A stretch of DNA of 64,000 bases from Corynebacterium kefirresidentii (GCA_002154655.1 NGUZ01000006.1:1-64000), one strand, 5' to 3'. Shown: positions 9,168 through 18,697, counted from the stretch's first letter. Notes: generated by a model from the sequence alone, not told the origin. Numbers and translations: made by a program.

Positions 9168-10598
9168 TTATCCGTGGGCCATATTGACGAACTTGGAGTA
9201 GTGCAGCTGGTGTGCCACCTGCACGGTATCGATTGGACCGCCACGGTGCTTGGCTAGGATAATATCCGCCTCGCCGGCGCGCTCATTATCGCGATCCTGG
9301 GAGTCAGGACGGTACAGCAGCATGACCATATCGGCGTCCTGCTCCAAGGAGCCGGACTCACGGAGGTCAGCAAGCTGCGGCTTTTTATCAGTACGCGCCT
9401 CGGGTCCACGGTTCAGCTGCGAAATTGCGATGAGAGGAACCTCTAGCTCCTTGGCCAAAAGCTTGAGCTGGCGGGAGAATTCGGAAACCTCTTGCTGGCG
9501 GGACTCAACCTTTTTACCCGAAGACATCAGCTGCAGGTAGTCCAAGACGATCAAATCCAGCCCGTGCTGCTGCTTTAGGCGGCGAGCCTTGGAACGAATC
9601 TCCATCATCGTCAGGTTTGGAGAGTCATCAATAAACAGCGGGGCGTCTTGCACTCGGTTGAGGGTCTCATCAATTTTCGCCCAGTCCTCGGTGGAGACAC
9701 GGCCGCCGCGCATATCGGCCAGCTTCACTTCTGACTCCGCCGAGAGCAGGCGCATGACAATCTCCGAGGCTGACATCTCGAGGGAGAAGATTACCGAGGA
9801 CTTACCATGCTGCAAAGAGCAGGAACGCATGAAATCCATGGCTAGGGTCGATTTACCCACACCGGGACGAGCAGCGACGATGACCATCTGGCCCGCGTGG
9901 AGACCGTTAGTCAGCTTATCTAGATCGATAAAACCAGTTGGCACGCCTAGTTCCACACCGCCGGCTTGCTGCAGTGCTGCCAGCTCATCAATGGTGGGGT
10001 CAATGAGGTCACCCAAGACTCGGTAATCTTCCGCAGTTTTGCGCTGAGCGACGGCGAAGACTTCCTGCTGGGCGCGGTCCAGGACGGACTCGATCTCTGC
10101 ATCCTCGGTGCCGGAAAATCCTAGCTGTACTACGCGGGTGCCGGCATCAACCAGCTTGCGCAACGCGGCCTTCTCCGCGACGATCTCTGCATAATAGCGG
10201 GCATTTGCCGCCGTTGGCACCGTGGCCAGCAGCGTGTGCAGATAGGGGGCGCCACCAACGCGTTCGAGGTTATTAAAGCGGTCCAGCTGGGAGGCCAAAA
10301 TGACAGCGTCGACATCTTTACCCTCAGAATAAAGGTCCAGCATGGCGCGGTAGATCAGGGTATGAGCCGGATAGTAGAAATCTTCTGGCTCCAGCTCTTC
10401 GATGACTTCCATCACCGTATGGGGACTCAGCAGCATTGCGCCTAGGACGCCCTGCTCCGCCTCCCGGTCTGCGGGGGGCTGGCGGAATTCTCCATAGCGC
10501 TTTGGCTCTTCCTGCTGAAAGCGACGGCGTGGGGCCGGTTCCTCCTCGGGCGGCGGCTCCGGCGGCAGGTGTTCATCGTCAAAGCTGGCGTTGGTCAT
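9168..10598 (-). CDS. dnaB: replicative DNA helicase DnaB
   Basis: A 476-residue hexameric replication-fork helicase. Residues 1-45 are a disordered Pro/Glu-rich tail. The N-terminal primase-binding domain covers about 45-150. The RecA-like ATPase domain from about 185 has Walker A ARPGVGKST at 243-251 and Walker B LIVLDYLQLM. No intein is present. It stands alone behind a roughly 460-bp upstream gap that holds a cluster of DnaA boxes, which suggests replication-linked control. Confidence 0.96.
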   Translation of the reverse strand: MTNASFDDEHLPPEPPPEEEPAPRRRFQQEEPKRYGEFRQPPADREAEQGVLGAMLLSPHTVMEVIEELEPEDFYYPAHTLIYRAMLDLYSEGKDVDAVILASQLDRFNNLERVGGAPYLHTLLATVPTAANARYYAEIVAEKAALRKLVDAGTRVVQLGFSGTEDAEIESVLDRAQQEVFAVAQRKTAEDYRVLGDLIDPTIDELAALQQAGGVELGVPTGFIDLDKLTNGLHAGQMVIVAARPGVGKSTLAMDFMRSCSLQHGKSSVIFSLEMSASEIVMRLLSAESEVKLADMRGGRVSTEDWAKIDETLNRVQDAPLFIDDSPNLTMMEIRSKARRLKQQHGLDLIVLDYLQLMSSGKKVESRQQEVSEFSRQLKLLAKELEVPLIAISQLNRGPEARTDKKPQLADLRESGSLEQDADMVMLLYRPDSQDRDNERAGEADIILAKHRGGPIDTVQVAHQLHYSKFVNMAHG

Positions 10599-10689
10599 GT
10601 CTTCCCCCTTGTAGCTATTCGAGCGAGCGTAACGAAATTTCAGTTTAGTCTAGCGCCGGGACACTACCCCCTGGGTATAAAACCGAAAG

Positions 10690-10948
10690 TTATCCACAAG
10701 CTGTTGTGGAAATTGCTGGTCGCGGCATTCTTGGGCCGCAATCGCCCTGCATATGCTTGTGGATAACTCAAAACCTCCGTGACCTGCACACATCATATCC
10801 CCTGCTCACGGCAGGTTTTCGCAGATGTGAAAAGTGGCACATTAACAGTGGATAAGGGCCCTGACCTGCGGGTTAATAAAGCAACCGAGGTGTAAACGCA
10901 AAGTTAATGAGCCGGAGAGTTATCCACAGATTTCCCCAGTTATCCACA
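10690..10948. promoter_or_regulatory. DnaA-box cluster upstream of dnaB
   Basis: Four perfect TTATCCACA boxes lie at 10690-10698 (+), 10758-10766 (-), 10920-10928 (+) and 10940-10948 (+). A one-mismatch copy lies at 10847-10855 (-). The last two perfect boxes are exactly 20 bp apart. The cluster lies in the dnaB promoter region, between dnaB and the rplI terminator. It may let DnaA control dnaB or titrate DnaA. It is not the usual dnaA-dnaN oriC context. Confidence 0.75.
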
Positions 10949-10963
10949 AGCCGGTGAAAACGC

Positions 10964-11013
10964 GCTAAAGGCCCCAAGAACCTGCCACCTCACATAGCAG
11001 GAACTTGAGGCCT
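10964..11013 (-). terminator. terminator of the rpsF-ssb-rplI operon
   Basis: 17-nt arms (11013-10997 and 10985-10969, three mismatches) form a long hairpin after the rplI stop on the minus strand, followed by a short TTTAG. It separates rplI from the dnaB promoter region. Confidence 0.7.
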
Positions 11014-11061
11014 AAAGCGTTGCTGTTGTCTTTGGGTCTATATGGACCGTCGTGCGCCTAG

Positions 11062-11514
11062 TTAGGCAGCAACGACCGAGAAGTTCACCTTGCCGATAAC
11101 ATCAGCGTGCAGCTTCAGCTCGACCTGGTAGTTGCCGGTCTTCTTGACCAGGCCCTTTGGAAGCACAACAATGCGCTTATCCAGCTTGGGGCCACCGGCC
11201 TTGGAGACGGCGTTGACAATGTCTTCTGCTTTAACGGAACCGAAGAGCTTACCGGATTCGGAGGTCTTAACCTCTACCTTGACATCCGTCAGCTGCTCGA
11301 GCTGGTTGCGGACTTCACGTGCGTGATCCAGGTCGCGAATCTCGCGAGCTTCCTGGGCGCGCTTGATGCCCTCAATCTGCTTCTCTGCGCCGCGGGTAGC
11401 CACGATAGCCAGGCCGCGAGGAAGCAGGTAGTTACGTCCGTAGCCGTCCTTAACCTCAACAATTTCGCCAGCGGCGCCGAGGTTCTCAACGGCAGCGGTG
11501 AGGATCAGCTTCAT
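11062..11514 (-). CDS. rplI: 50S ribosomal protein L9
   Basis: A 150-residue L9 beginning [20 protein letters not shown], with the family signature [13 protein letters not shown] at residues about 25-37, the long connecting helix, and the C-terminal rRNA-binding domain. L9 binds 23S rRNA and stabilises the L1 stalk region. It is the third gene of rpsF-ssb-rplI, 48 bp after ssb. rpsR is not in this operon, as is usual in Corynebacterium. Confidence 0.97.
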   Translation of the reverse strand: MKLILTAAVENLGAAGEIVEVKDGYGRNYLLPRGLAIVATRGAEKQIEGIKRAQEAREIRDLDHAREVRNQLEQLTDVKVEVKTSESGKLFGSVKAEDIVNAVSKAGGPKLDKRIVVLPKGLVKKTGNYQVELKLHADVIGKVNFSVVAA

Positions 11515-11562
11515 GATCCCTGCCTTTCAATTGAGTTAGTTGAATAGTTGCGGGTGACAGAC

Positions 11563-12114
11563 TTAGAACGGAGGTTCAGAATCAGCGCCTCCGAAACCAC
11601 CAGCTGGTGGAGCGGAGTTCCACGGATCCTCAGAAGGAGCCTGGTTCTGCTGCTGCGGCTGCTGTTGCTGGCCGCCTCCAAAACCGCCCTGATTATTGTT
11701 ATTCGAGCGCTGCTGGCCGCCGCCGCTAAAGTTATTGCCGCCCTCACGTGGATTGCGGTTTACCTGTGCGGTGGCGTAGCGCAGAGACGGGCCGACTTCA
11801 TCGACGTCAATCTCGAATACGGTGCGGTTTTCACCCTCGCGGGTCTGGAAGGAACGCTGCTTCAAGCGGCCGGTAACGATGACGCGCATGCCCTTAGACA
11901 GGGTTTCGGCGACGTTTTCTGCCGCCTGACGCCATACGTTGCAGGTCAGGAACATAGCTTCGCCGTCTTCCCACTGGTTCGTCTGCGAGTTATAGCGACG
12001 AGGGGTGGAGGCGACGCGGAAGTTAGCTACTGCCGCACCCGCCGGGGTGAAGCGCAGCTCGGGGTCAGCAACGATGTTGCCTACCACCGTGATATTGGTA
12101 TCTCCCTGTGCCAT
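11563..12114 (-). CDS. ssb: single-stranded DNA-binding protein
   Basis: A 183-residue SSB. The OB fold covers about residues 4-112 (begins [20 protein letters not shown]). A Gly/Gln/Asn-rich disordered linker follows at about 118-165. The C-terminal acidic tip reads DSEPPF, a milder version of the DDIPF tip that recruits repair and replication partners. It is co-transcribed with rpsF and rplI, close to dnaB. Confidence 0.97.
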   Translation of the reverse strand: MAQGDTNITVVGNIVADPELRFTPAGAAVANFRVASTPRRYNSQTNQWEDGEAMFLTCNVWRQAAENVAETLSKGMRVIVTGRLKQRSFQTREGENRTVFEIDVDEVGPSLRYATAQVNRNPREGGNNFSGGGQQRSNNNNQGGFGGGQQQQPQQQNQAPSEDPWNSAPPAGGFGGADSEPPF

Positions 12115-12163
12115 GTCTTTACTCCTTATCGGTTACGTGGATTGTGCTTGATCCCAGTATCCG

Positions 12164-12454
12164 TTACTTGCTGTCGGTGCGCAGAACCTTGGTACGCAGG
12201 ATGGTGTCGTTCAGGTTCAGACGGCGGTCGAGCTCGGCAACCGAAGTGTGCTCGCACTCCAAGTTGACGACGGCATAAATGCCCTCTTCCTTCTTGTTGA
12301 TGGGGTATGCAAGACGACGCTTGCCCCATACATCAAGGTTCTCAACCTTGCCGCCATCCTGGCGGACGATTTCGAGGAACTTATCCAGGGACGGGGTTAC
12401 GGTGCGCTCATCCTGATTAGGATCCAGAATGATCATGACTTCGTAGTGACGCAC
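12164..12454 (-). CDS. rpsF: 30S ribosomal protein S6
   Basis: A 96-residue S6 beginning [20 protein letters not shown] chose the GTG at 12454 because AGGAGG lies 11 nt upstream and this is where homologues start. The upstream in-frame codons at 12466 (GTG) and 12463 (ATG) overlap or abut that Shine-Dalgarno. S6 binds S18 on the 30S platform. It is the first gene of the rpsF-ssb-rplI operon. A hairpin in its leader may be regulatory. Confidence 0.95.
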   Translation of the reverse strand: MRHYEVMIILDPNQDERTVTPSLDKFLEIVRQDGGKVENLDVWGKRRLAYPINKKEEGIYAVVNLECEHTSVAELDRRLNLNDTILRTKVLRTDSK

Positions 12455-12489
12455 GGACCTCATCACCTCCTATGGTCTAGTAGTTTTCG

Positions 12490-12514
12490 GCTGCATCACC
12501 TTTGCGGATGCAGC
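12490..12514 (-). promoter_or_regulatory. rpsF leader hairpin
   Basis: On the minus strand GCTGCATC, a 9-nt loop and GATGCAGC form a perfect 8-bp hairpin, followed by CCG, about 35 nt before the S6 start. S6:S18 autoregulatory leaders elsewhere use a stem with a CCG element. Similarity to that RNA is only suggestive. Confidence 0.35.
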
Positions 12515-12576
12515 AGGAGGGTACGTTGCGTCAAGCAACCCCACTACAGTACCGCAAGTGACCGGCGAAAAGAAAT

Positions 12577-12765
12577 CTAACCGGTGGTAGTTGCGGCGAA
12601 AAACACAGCGGCTGTCGCCGGAATGATGGTGAGGAAAAGGATGGCGAGGATCCCTAAAACGATAGGCCCGCGCCGATCCTTGCGGTTATGAAACAGCCAA
12701 AAGGCACCCATCACGCAGAGAAAGCCTAAGAAGATGGAGGCCATCCCGATATAGGTAACAATCAT
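12577..12765 (-). CDS. small two-helix membrane protein
   Basis: A 62-residue protein with two hydrophobic helices (residues about 4-25 and 35-58) joined by a basic loop NRKDRRG. No family is recognised. Its ATG overlaps the GT87 stop by 4 nt, so it is translationally coupled as the last gene of ponA-GT87-small protein. It may be a small partner of the envelope enzymes encoded upstream, but no function can be assigned. Confidence 0.75.
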   Translation of the reverse strand: MIVTYIGMASIFLGFLCVMGAFWLFHNRKDRRGPIVLGILAILFLTIIPATAAVFFAATTTG

Positions 12766-14159
12766 GCGAATGCTCCTGCCAAAGGATCACTGCCACCATG
12801 CGCATCGCGCACCTTATCCGTGACCTTCCCACACATCTGGCGAATGATAAGTACAGCCATGGCGATAATGAGGGCATCGCGGGAGATAACGGCGACGTCA
12901 AGAAGCTCGTGCGGAATGCCCTTATTGTCCGTGCCCAGCATGTGCCACATCAATAGCGGCCATACCAGGGCGTCAACAAGCGCCCAGCTAAAGACCAGAC
13001 GCCAGCGCGGCAATGCTAGAGCTGCGGGGACTACCAGCCACAGCGAATACTGCGGCGACCACACCTTGTTAACCAATAAAAAGGCAGCCACGATGAGGTA
13101 GACCAGCTCTGCCATGCGCGGGGTTCGCGCGCTGCGCAGACCCAGCACCGCAATTGCTGCGCAAAGAGCCAAAAAAGCCACCAAGCTGAAGGTATTGAGA
13201 AACTCTGGGCTAAAACTCATGCCGGTATTGCGGCTGAGCACTGAGTAGATGGTGGTCCACTCCGCACCGCGCTCTTGGTTGAGGCGGAAAAATTCGCGCC
13301 ACGCATCCGGGTATTTCATTGCCACCGGCGCGTTGACCGCAATCCAAGCTACGGACGCGCCAAGTAAGGCTAGGAAAAATTGCGGCCAACGGCGATTGCG
13401 CACCGTCAAGACCAAGAATGCCCCCAAGATGAAGACCGGCCATAGCTTGAAAGAGGCGCCAAGGCCGATAAGGACACCCGCTACCACCGGCCGCTTGCGC
13501 GCGGCGGCCAGAAGCGCGCCTACGGCAAAGGCGATGGAGGGGATATCCCAGTTGCTAAAGGCGTGAATGATGATAAGGGGGCTGGCCGCTACCAGGATGG
13601 TGTCCCACGTGCGATTGCCTACCAAAAGGTAGACCATATAAAGCACGCCGACCCAGATACAGGACATGACCAAGGCGGTGAGGCCGAAGTACCAACCGGC
13701 CTCTGGGATTCCGGCCCACTCCACAAGGGAATAGGTATTGCGGGCGATCCACCCCATCATTCCTTGGAATAAGCCCGCGAGGACCGGGTATTCCATATAG
13801 CGGGTCAGGTCGCCCTCCTGCCAAGAGTAGGCATAGGGGAAGCCGCCTTCATCGAGGCCACGGCCACCATAGAGCGGGATGATGTCGTTATAGCAGAAAG
13901 AGGTGTACTGGCGGTTTGCTGCCCAATTCAAGCTAATAACCCCGTCATCACCGCGGGTACCGCCAGCACAATTGGCTTTGGAGAGGAATCCGCAAGCCAG
14001 AAATACCCAACCGACGGCGATGATGGCGCGCAGCGGGGTCCACCATTGGGTACGCCGAACACCGGCAAAACGACCCATTGGCCCGCCGAGGAATTCAATT
14101 ACCCCGCGGGCCAACGGCTCTGAGGAGGCGGGAATGCGCTGATGCGAATTCACTGTCAC
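12762..14159 (-). CDS. GT87-family polytopic glycosyltransferase
   Basis: A 465-residue protein with about 11-12 transmembrane helices and the GT87/DUF2029 layout. The large periplasmic loop after helix 1 contains the acidic NDIIPLYGGRGLDEG. Members such as PimE use polyprenyl-phosphate mannose to build envelope glycolipids. It occupies the position of mycobacterial Rv0051 beside ponA1. A GTG start follows the ponA stop by 6 bp. The exact sugar acceptor is unknown; an envelope role is inferred from family and operon. Confidence 0.8.
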   Translation of the reverse strand: MTVNSHQRIPASSEPLARGVIEFLGGPMGRFAGVRRTQWWTPLRAIIAVGWVFLACGFLSKANCAGGTRGDDGVISLNWAANRQYTSFCYNDIIPLYGGRGLDEGGFPYAYSWQEGDLTRYMEYPVLAGLFQGMMGWIARNTYSLVEWAGIPEAGWYFGLTALVMSCIWVGVLYMVYLLVGNRTWDTILVAASPLIIIHAFSNWDIPSIAFAVGALLAAARKRPVVAGVLIGLGASFKLWPVFILGAFLVLTVRNRRWPQFFLALLGASVAWIAVNAPVAMKYPDAWREFFRLNQERGAEWTTIYSVLSRNTGMSFSPEFLNTFSLVAFLALCAAIAVLGLRSARTPRMAELVYLIVAAFLLVNKVWSPQYSLWLVVPAALALPRWRLVFSWALVDALVWPLLMWHMLGTDNKGIPHELLDVAVISRDALIIAMAVLIIRQMCGKVTDKVRDAHGGSDPLAGAFA

Positions 14160-14165
14160 TGCCGC

Positions 14166-16409
14166 CTACCCTAAAAGGTCTGCCAGGTCGCTATTCGGAC
14201 CAATGAGGTCATCTAAGGACGGGGCCTCTTGCTGGGCCGGTGCTTGGTTGTTGTTGCCATTGTTGCCATTGTTGCCACGGTTGCCACGCTGTGGACTTGG
14301 CGCTGGCTTCGGGCTCTCCGGTTTCTCTTGTGGCTGGACCGGCTTGGTCTCTTCTTCCGGCGCAGCCTGCTGCTCCGGAGCCTCGTAGTTTTGCGTATCG
14401 CCAGCGCCGCTATCCCAGCTCGGGTCATAGGCCGGGGCAGCGGTTCCGGCGCCCATATTGCCGAATCCCAGTGGATAGGCGGCCGGGAAGTTTTGGAATT
14501 CGGAGTTGGCCAGGGAGTTATCCAGCACGGCCTTCCAAATCTTGGTCGGCGCACCCGCGCCGTACATGATGCCGCCGTACTGATCGAAGATGGCGGAGGT
14601 GTTATCGGCGGTACCTACCCACACGGCAGTAGCCAGCTGCGGGGTGGCACCAACCATCCAGGCATCCTTGTTATTTCCGGTATCGCCCATCTGGGTCGTA
14701 CCGGTCTTAGAGGCAGAAGCGCGGCCGCCCGCAAGGGCGCCATTGGACCACGCGGCTACCGGCTGCATGGCCTCGAGGACGTTATTGGCCACATTGGACG
14801 ATACGCGGCGCTCGCCTTCATCTTCAGGGTGCTCGTACAGCACTTCACCGGCGGCGTTTTCTACGCGCTGCACAAAGTGGGGGTTATGCCACACGCCCTG
14901 GTTAGCCAGAGTGGACATGGCGGTAGCCATATCGAGCGGGCGGGACTGGTACTGCCCCAGGACGATGCCCTCGAATGGCTGCTTGCCCTTTTCCGTCAGC
15001 GTCTTGTCAATACCCGGCAGGGACTTAGCCACACCCAAGGCATGCGCCATATCCGCGGTGTCCTGCGTACCGTTCTTCAGGTCCGCCTGCAGGCGCAGGA
15101 AGGAGGTATTTAGGGACTGCTTGGTAGCCTCGCGCAGGTTGCATACGCCGCAGCCACCGCCCACGTTGGTAACCACATCGGATCCCGGCAGCTGATAAGG
15201 AGCAGAAGAGTAATTAGTATCCAGGCTAATTCCCTGCTGCAGGGCAGCTGCTAGGGCCATGATCTTGAAAGTCGAACCGGTCTGCAGCGGGGAGTTGGCG
15301 TAATCCCAACCATTGGAATCGTGGCCACCGAAGTACCCGCGGACCGCACCGGTCTTCGGGTCGATGGTGACGGAAGCCGCACGTGCATTTTCCTGCAGGG
15401 GAGCCATCTGCTCATCGACTGCCTGGATGGTGTTGTTCTGCACGTTCATATCAATAGTGGTGGTAATGCGCAGACCACCGGTGGACACCTCGTTTTCGGT
15501 GATGCCTACCTCTTCCAGCTCACGGATGACCTGATCTTTGATGTGACCGTTGGCGCCCGGGGCCTCGGTATAAGCCGAGTACTCGGCTGGGTCGCGGGTC
15601 TCCGGGAAAGTCATCCCATCGCGCTGTTCTTGGGTGAGGTCACCCATGCCCACGAGGCCATCTAGGACGTAGTTCCAGCGGTCCTCGGAGCCCTCTTGGT
15701 TCACGCGCGGGTCGAGTCCGGACGGGGACTGGATGAGGCCAGCGAGCATGGCGCCTTCCTCCGGGGTGAGGTCCTTGGCGTCCTTATTAAAGTAGGCGTT
15801 GGATGCGGCCTGGATGCCGTAGGCATTGCGTCCGAAGTACACGGTGTTGAGGTAGGCGTTGAGAATATCCTTCTTTTCCCACTCATTGGTCATCTTCACC
15901 GAGTAGATAAGCTCGCGAATCTTGCGCACATAGGAGTACTCATTACCCACTAGCGTGTTCTTCACATACTGCTGGGTAATGGTGGAACCGCCACCAGCAT
16001 CAGCGTTGCCGGTTACCTTACCCACCACGGCGCGGCCGAGGCCGGTGAAGGAGAAGCCGGAGTTATCCCAGAAATCGCGGTCCTCCGCGGCAAGCACGGA
16101 GTCCTGCACATAGTCCGGGATCTCATCCAGGTTTACGTGGGTACGGTTGCCTTCCGGCGGCACCAAGCGGGCGAGCTGGGTCTGGTTGTCGCCCGCGTAA
16201 ATGGTGGAGACTTGGTTATTGGCCAGGTCCTTGGGCTCCGGAACGGTGTATTGCGAATATGCATAAGCAAAAAGTCCTGCGGGCAATGCCACAAAGACCA
16301 GTAGGAACGCCAAAACGACCCACGGCCAGATGCGGCGTTTCTTCTTCGCCTGCTTTTTGCTGGGGCGAGCCACCTTAGTGGACTTGCCGGTAGATTCCTT
16401 CTCGGTCAC
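14166..16409 (-). CDS. ponA: bifunctional class A penicillin-binding protein
   Basis: A 747-residue peptidoglycan polymerase. A basic cytoplasmic tail (1-28) and one transmembrane helix (about 29-50) precede the glycosyltransferase domain, with EDRDFW and GGSTITQQ. The transpeptidase domain has STFK, SLN and KTGT motifs. The C-terminal 100 residues are a disordered Pro/Gln/Asn tail, common in actinobacterial PBP1. A GTG start follows GAGGA. It heads an operon with a GT87 enzyme, as in mycobacteria. Confidence 0.95.
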   Translation of the reverse strand: MTEKESTGKSTKVARPSKKQAKKKRRIWPWVVLAFLLVFVALPAGLFAYAYSQYTVPEPKDLANNQVSTIYAGDNQTQLARLVPPEGNRTHVNLDEIPDYVQDSVLAAEDRDFWDNSGFSFTGLGRAVVGKVTGNADAGGGSTITQQYVKNTLVGNEYSYVRKIRELIYSVKMTNEWEKKDILNAYLNTVYFGRNAYGIQAASNAYFNKDAKDLTPEEGAMLAGLIQSPSGLDPRVNQEGSEDRWNYVLDGLVGMGDLTQEQRDGMTFPETRDPAEYSAYTEAPGANGHIKDQVIRELEEVGITENEVSTGGLRITTTIDMNVQNNTIQAVDEQMAPLQENARAASVTIDPKTGAVRGYFGGHDSNGWDYANSPLQTGSTFKIMALAAALQQGISLDTNYSSAPYQLPGSDVVTNVGGGCGVCNLREATKQSLNTSFLRLQADLKNGTQDTADMAHALGVAKSLPGIDKTLTEKGKQPFEGIVLGQYQSRPLDMATAMSTLANQGVWHNPHFVQRVENAAGEVLYEHPEDEGERRVSSNVANNVLEAMQPVAAWSNGALAGGRASASKTGTTQMGDTGNNKDAWMVGATPQLATAVWVGTADNTSAIFDQYGGIMYGAGAPTKIWKAVLDNSLANSEFQNFPAAYPLGFGNMGAGTAAPAYDPSWDSGAGDTQNYEAPEQQAAPEEETKPVQPQEKPESPKPAPSPQRGNRGNNGNNGNNNQAPAQQEAPSLDDLIGPNSDLADLLG

Positions 16410-16484
16410 TGATTCGTGTCCTCATTCATCCCTGATCACAAACTAAATAATTGCAGCTTACTGCCTAAGGCGGTGTGCCGGAAA

Positions 16485-16862
16485 CTAACACGCGTTAAAA
16501 GCAGTAGCAGAACGCAACAAGTGGTTCCACCGGCACTGGCGACATACCTCCACCTCGTGCACCGTAAACTCCAAGCCCTCGGCTACAAATTCCGCTATTT
16601 CTTTATCACTACGGGCGCTCCCAGCACGCCGGCCGAGGTTCTCGCCATAGACCCAGCGGGTAAGCCGCAAAGGCTCGCCGCATACGGGGCATTCTTTATC
16701 CATGGTGCGCCCGTGGTGCTCAGCTGCGGCGCGCAGCAGAAAATCGGCATCGCATACCTCCTCCCGCGTGAGTTGCCCAGCGCGAAATTCGCGCAGATGG
16801 TGGGCGCGTTCCCACTCGTGGGAGAGCACATGCTTATAGGCAACGGAATTCACCCGAATCAT
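16485..16862 (-). CDS. DUF5318-family protein (Rv0049-like)
   Basis: About 125 residues, conserved next to ponA in Corynebacteriales but of unknown function. Two Cys pairs, CPVC near residue 58 and CRQC near 107, suggest a zinc ribbon. The sequence between them is rich in charged residues. I chose the ATG at 16862 because AAGAGG lies 8 nt upstream; an in-frame ATG at 16892 would add ten residues. It is divergent from ino1, with a gap of about 118 bp. Confidence 0.75.
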   Translation of the reverse strand: MIRVNSVAYKHVLSHEWERAHHLREFRAGQLTREEVCDADFLLRAAAEHHGRTMDKECPVCGEPLRLTRWVYGENLGRRAGSARSDKEIAEFVAEGLEFTVHEVEVCRQCRWNHLLRSATAFNAC

Positions 16863-16980
16863 CCTAATTACCTCTTCTTGATCGATCCACATGGTGTTAT
16901 GCCACCGCAGGGCACAATTTTCGGCTTAGTCTTGCGCAGTCACTGACAACCACAATTCATGGATATAAAAGGAGTAAACC

Positions 16981-18069
16981 TTGTCCGAGAAGGTAAAGGT
17001 CGCCATCGTGGGCGTCGGCAATTGCGCCACGTCCCTCATTGAAGGCGTGGAGTTTTATCGCAACGCCGCTGCCGATGCAGATATTCCCGGTTTGATGCAC
17101 ACCCAGTTTGGCCCGTATCACGTCGGCGACGTGGAATTTGTTGCCGCTTTCGACGTGGATGCGGACAAAGTGGGCAAGGACCTTGCGGAGGCCACGCGCA
17201 GCTCCCGCAATTGCACCATTTCTATTACCGACGTGCCAGAGCTGGGCGTTACCGTGCAGCGCGGGCCTACCCTGGATGGCTTGGGCCGTTACTACCAAGA
17301 GTCCATTGCGGAATCAGAAGCCCCGCTTGCCGACGTCCCCGCTGTCCTCCGCGAATCCGGCGCCGACGTCGTAGTTTCCTACCTGCCGGTGGGCTCCGAA
17401 GATGCGGATAAGTTCTACGCACAAGCGGCCATCGATGCCGGTTGCGCCTTCGTCAATGCCCTGCCGGTCTTTATTGCCTCTGATCCAGAATGGGCAAAGA
17501 AGTTTGAAGACGCCGGACTGCCCATTGTGGGCGATGATATTAAATCCCAGGTAGGCGCCACCATTACGCACCGCGTCATGGCAAAGCTCTTCGAGGACCG
17601 CGGCGTGCGCTTGGAGCGCACCATGCAGCTCAATGTGGGCGGCAATATGGACTTTAAGAATATGCTCGAACGCGAGCGCCTCGAATCAAAGAAGATTTCC
17701 AAAACGCAGGCCGTCACCTCTAACCTGCACAACTCGCCTATCGCCGGCAAGCGCGAGGACCGCAATGTTCACATCGGCCCTTCGGATTATGTGGAATGGC
17801 TCGATGACCGCAAATGGGCCTATGTCCGTTTGGAAGGATCTGCCTTCGGCGAAGTCCCGCTGAACTTGGAGTACAAGCTGGAGGTCTGGGACTCCCCTAA
17901 CTCTGCCGGCATCATCATCGATGCGGTGCGCGCCGCCAAGATTGCCCTCGACCGCGGGGTTGCCGGCCCAGTACTGCCTGCCTCGTCCTACCTGATGAAG
18001 TCCCCGCCGGTGCAAAAGGCCGATGACGTGGCACGCGCCGAGCTGGAAGATTTTATTGCCGGAAGCTAA
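16981..18069 (+). CDS. ino1: myo-inositol-3-phosphate synthase
   Basis: A 362-residue enzyme that converts glucose-6-phosphate to inositol-3-phosphate. This is the first step toward phosphatidylinositol, mannosylated lipids and mycothiol. It has the short actinobacterial form, with Rossmann motif [10 protein letters not shown] near residues 10-20 and the signature [14 protein letters not shown] near 183-196. The TTG start at 16981 follows AAAAGGAG with good spacing. A MarR regulator and a stress protein follow. Confidence 0.95.
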   Translation: MSEKVKVAIVGVGNCATSLIEGVEFYRNAAADADIPGLMHTQFGPYHVGDVEFVAAFDVDADKVGKDLAEATRSSRNCTISITDVPELGVTVQRGPTLDGLGRYYQESIAESEAPLADVPAVLRESGADVVVSYLPVGSEDADKFYAQAAIDAGCAFVNALPVFIASDPEWAKKFEDAGLPIVGDDIKSQVGATITHRVMAKLFEDRGVRLERTMQLNVGGNMDFKNMLERERLESKKISKTQAVTSNLHNSPIAGKREDRNVHIGPSDYVEWLDDRKWAYVRLEGSAFGEVPLNLEYKLEVWDSPNSAGIIIDAVRAAKIALDRGVAGPVLPASSYLMKSPPVQKADDVARAELEDFIAGS

Positions 18070-18097
18070 CTTTTTAACTTCCAAACTACCGCGCAGA

Positions 18098-18122
18098 GAA
18101 AACGAGCTATACAATCGTTTTC
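18098..18122. promoter_or_regulatory. inverted-repeat operator at the MarR/MalR promoter
   Basis: GAAAACGA, 9 bp, TCGTTTTC is a perfect 8-bp inverted repeat, or 9-bp if 18097 and 18123 are counted. It ends directly before the ATG at 18124. A -10-like TATACAAT lies inside the spacer, so a bound regulator would block the promoter. The transcript would be leaderless or nearly so. Autoregulation is inferred. Confidence 0.6.
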
Positions 18123-18123
18123 T

Positions 18124-18624
18124 ATGACGCAGCAACATGAGGAGAAGGGCCCCGCTCAATCCCCGTCTACATACGAGGATGCTGTCGAGGTCGCGCGTTC
18201 CATCCAACCGGCGCTCAATAAGCTCATCCTTATTTTCCAGCGCACGGCAGAGGGCTCTTCTTTGACCACCTCCCAGGTATCCATCATGAACCAGCTGCGT
18301 ATGCGGGGCCCATCACGCGTATCCACCATCGCGCAGGCAGAGCTTATCCGCATGCCCACCGCCTCTAATGCGCTCTATCAGCTAGAGCGCCGCGGCTACG
18401 TGGAACGCCACCGCGATGAGGAAGACCGCCGCGGTGTCCTGGTAGCGCTGACGCAACTGGGCGAATCTGAACTCGCCATCGTTTCACAGCAGCGCGCCTC
18501 GGCCTTGGCAGAGATCATGCGGTGGCTAGAGCCTGAAGATTTGGATACCGCGAACGAGGTTGCCACCGTCATCTCCAAGCTTGCAGATGTCTATCGCCCC
18601 ACAATGAACGGCGAACAGCACTAG
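18124..18624 (+). CDS. malR: MarR-family regulator (MalR-like)
   Basis: A 166-residue MarR regulator with a winged helix at about residues 50-115 (recognition helix near RMPTASNALYQLERRGYVER; wing with HRDEEDRRGVLV). Flanking helices should form the dimer. Its position between ino1 and a universal stress gene matches malR of C. glutamicum, a regulator of envelope and stress genes; the name rests on this context. No Shine-Dalgarno is seen and the start abuts a palindrome, which fits a leaderless autoregulated mRNA. Confidence 0.8.
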   Translation: MTQQHEEKGPAQSPSTYEDAVEVARSIQPALNKLILIFQRTAEGSSLTTSQVSIMNQLRMRGPSRVSTIAQAELIRMPTASNALYQLERRGYVERHRDEEDRRGVLVALTQLGESELAIVSQQRASALAEIMRWLEPEDLDTANEVATVISKLADVYRPTMNGEQH

Positions 18625-18669
18625 GTTTGCCCGCAGTGATTTCATTTTTCTGGGGCTTAACGTGATAAT

Positions 18670-18697
18670 TGAGAGAAGCGAAAACCGTAATCTCTCA
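18670..18697. promoter_or_regulatory. inverted repeat upstream of the universal stress gene
   Basis: TGAGAGA, 14 bp, TCTCTCA is a perfect 7-bp inverted repeat ending 14 bp before the uspA start. It could bind the MarR regulator encoded upstream, although its sequence differs from the repeat at 18098-18122. Confidence 0.35.

Noticed and set aside
10665..10677. TACCCCCTGGGTA, resembling the copper operator
   Set aside because: Only a short imperfect palindrome, near dnaB with no metal gene; likely chance.
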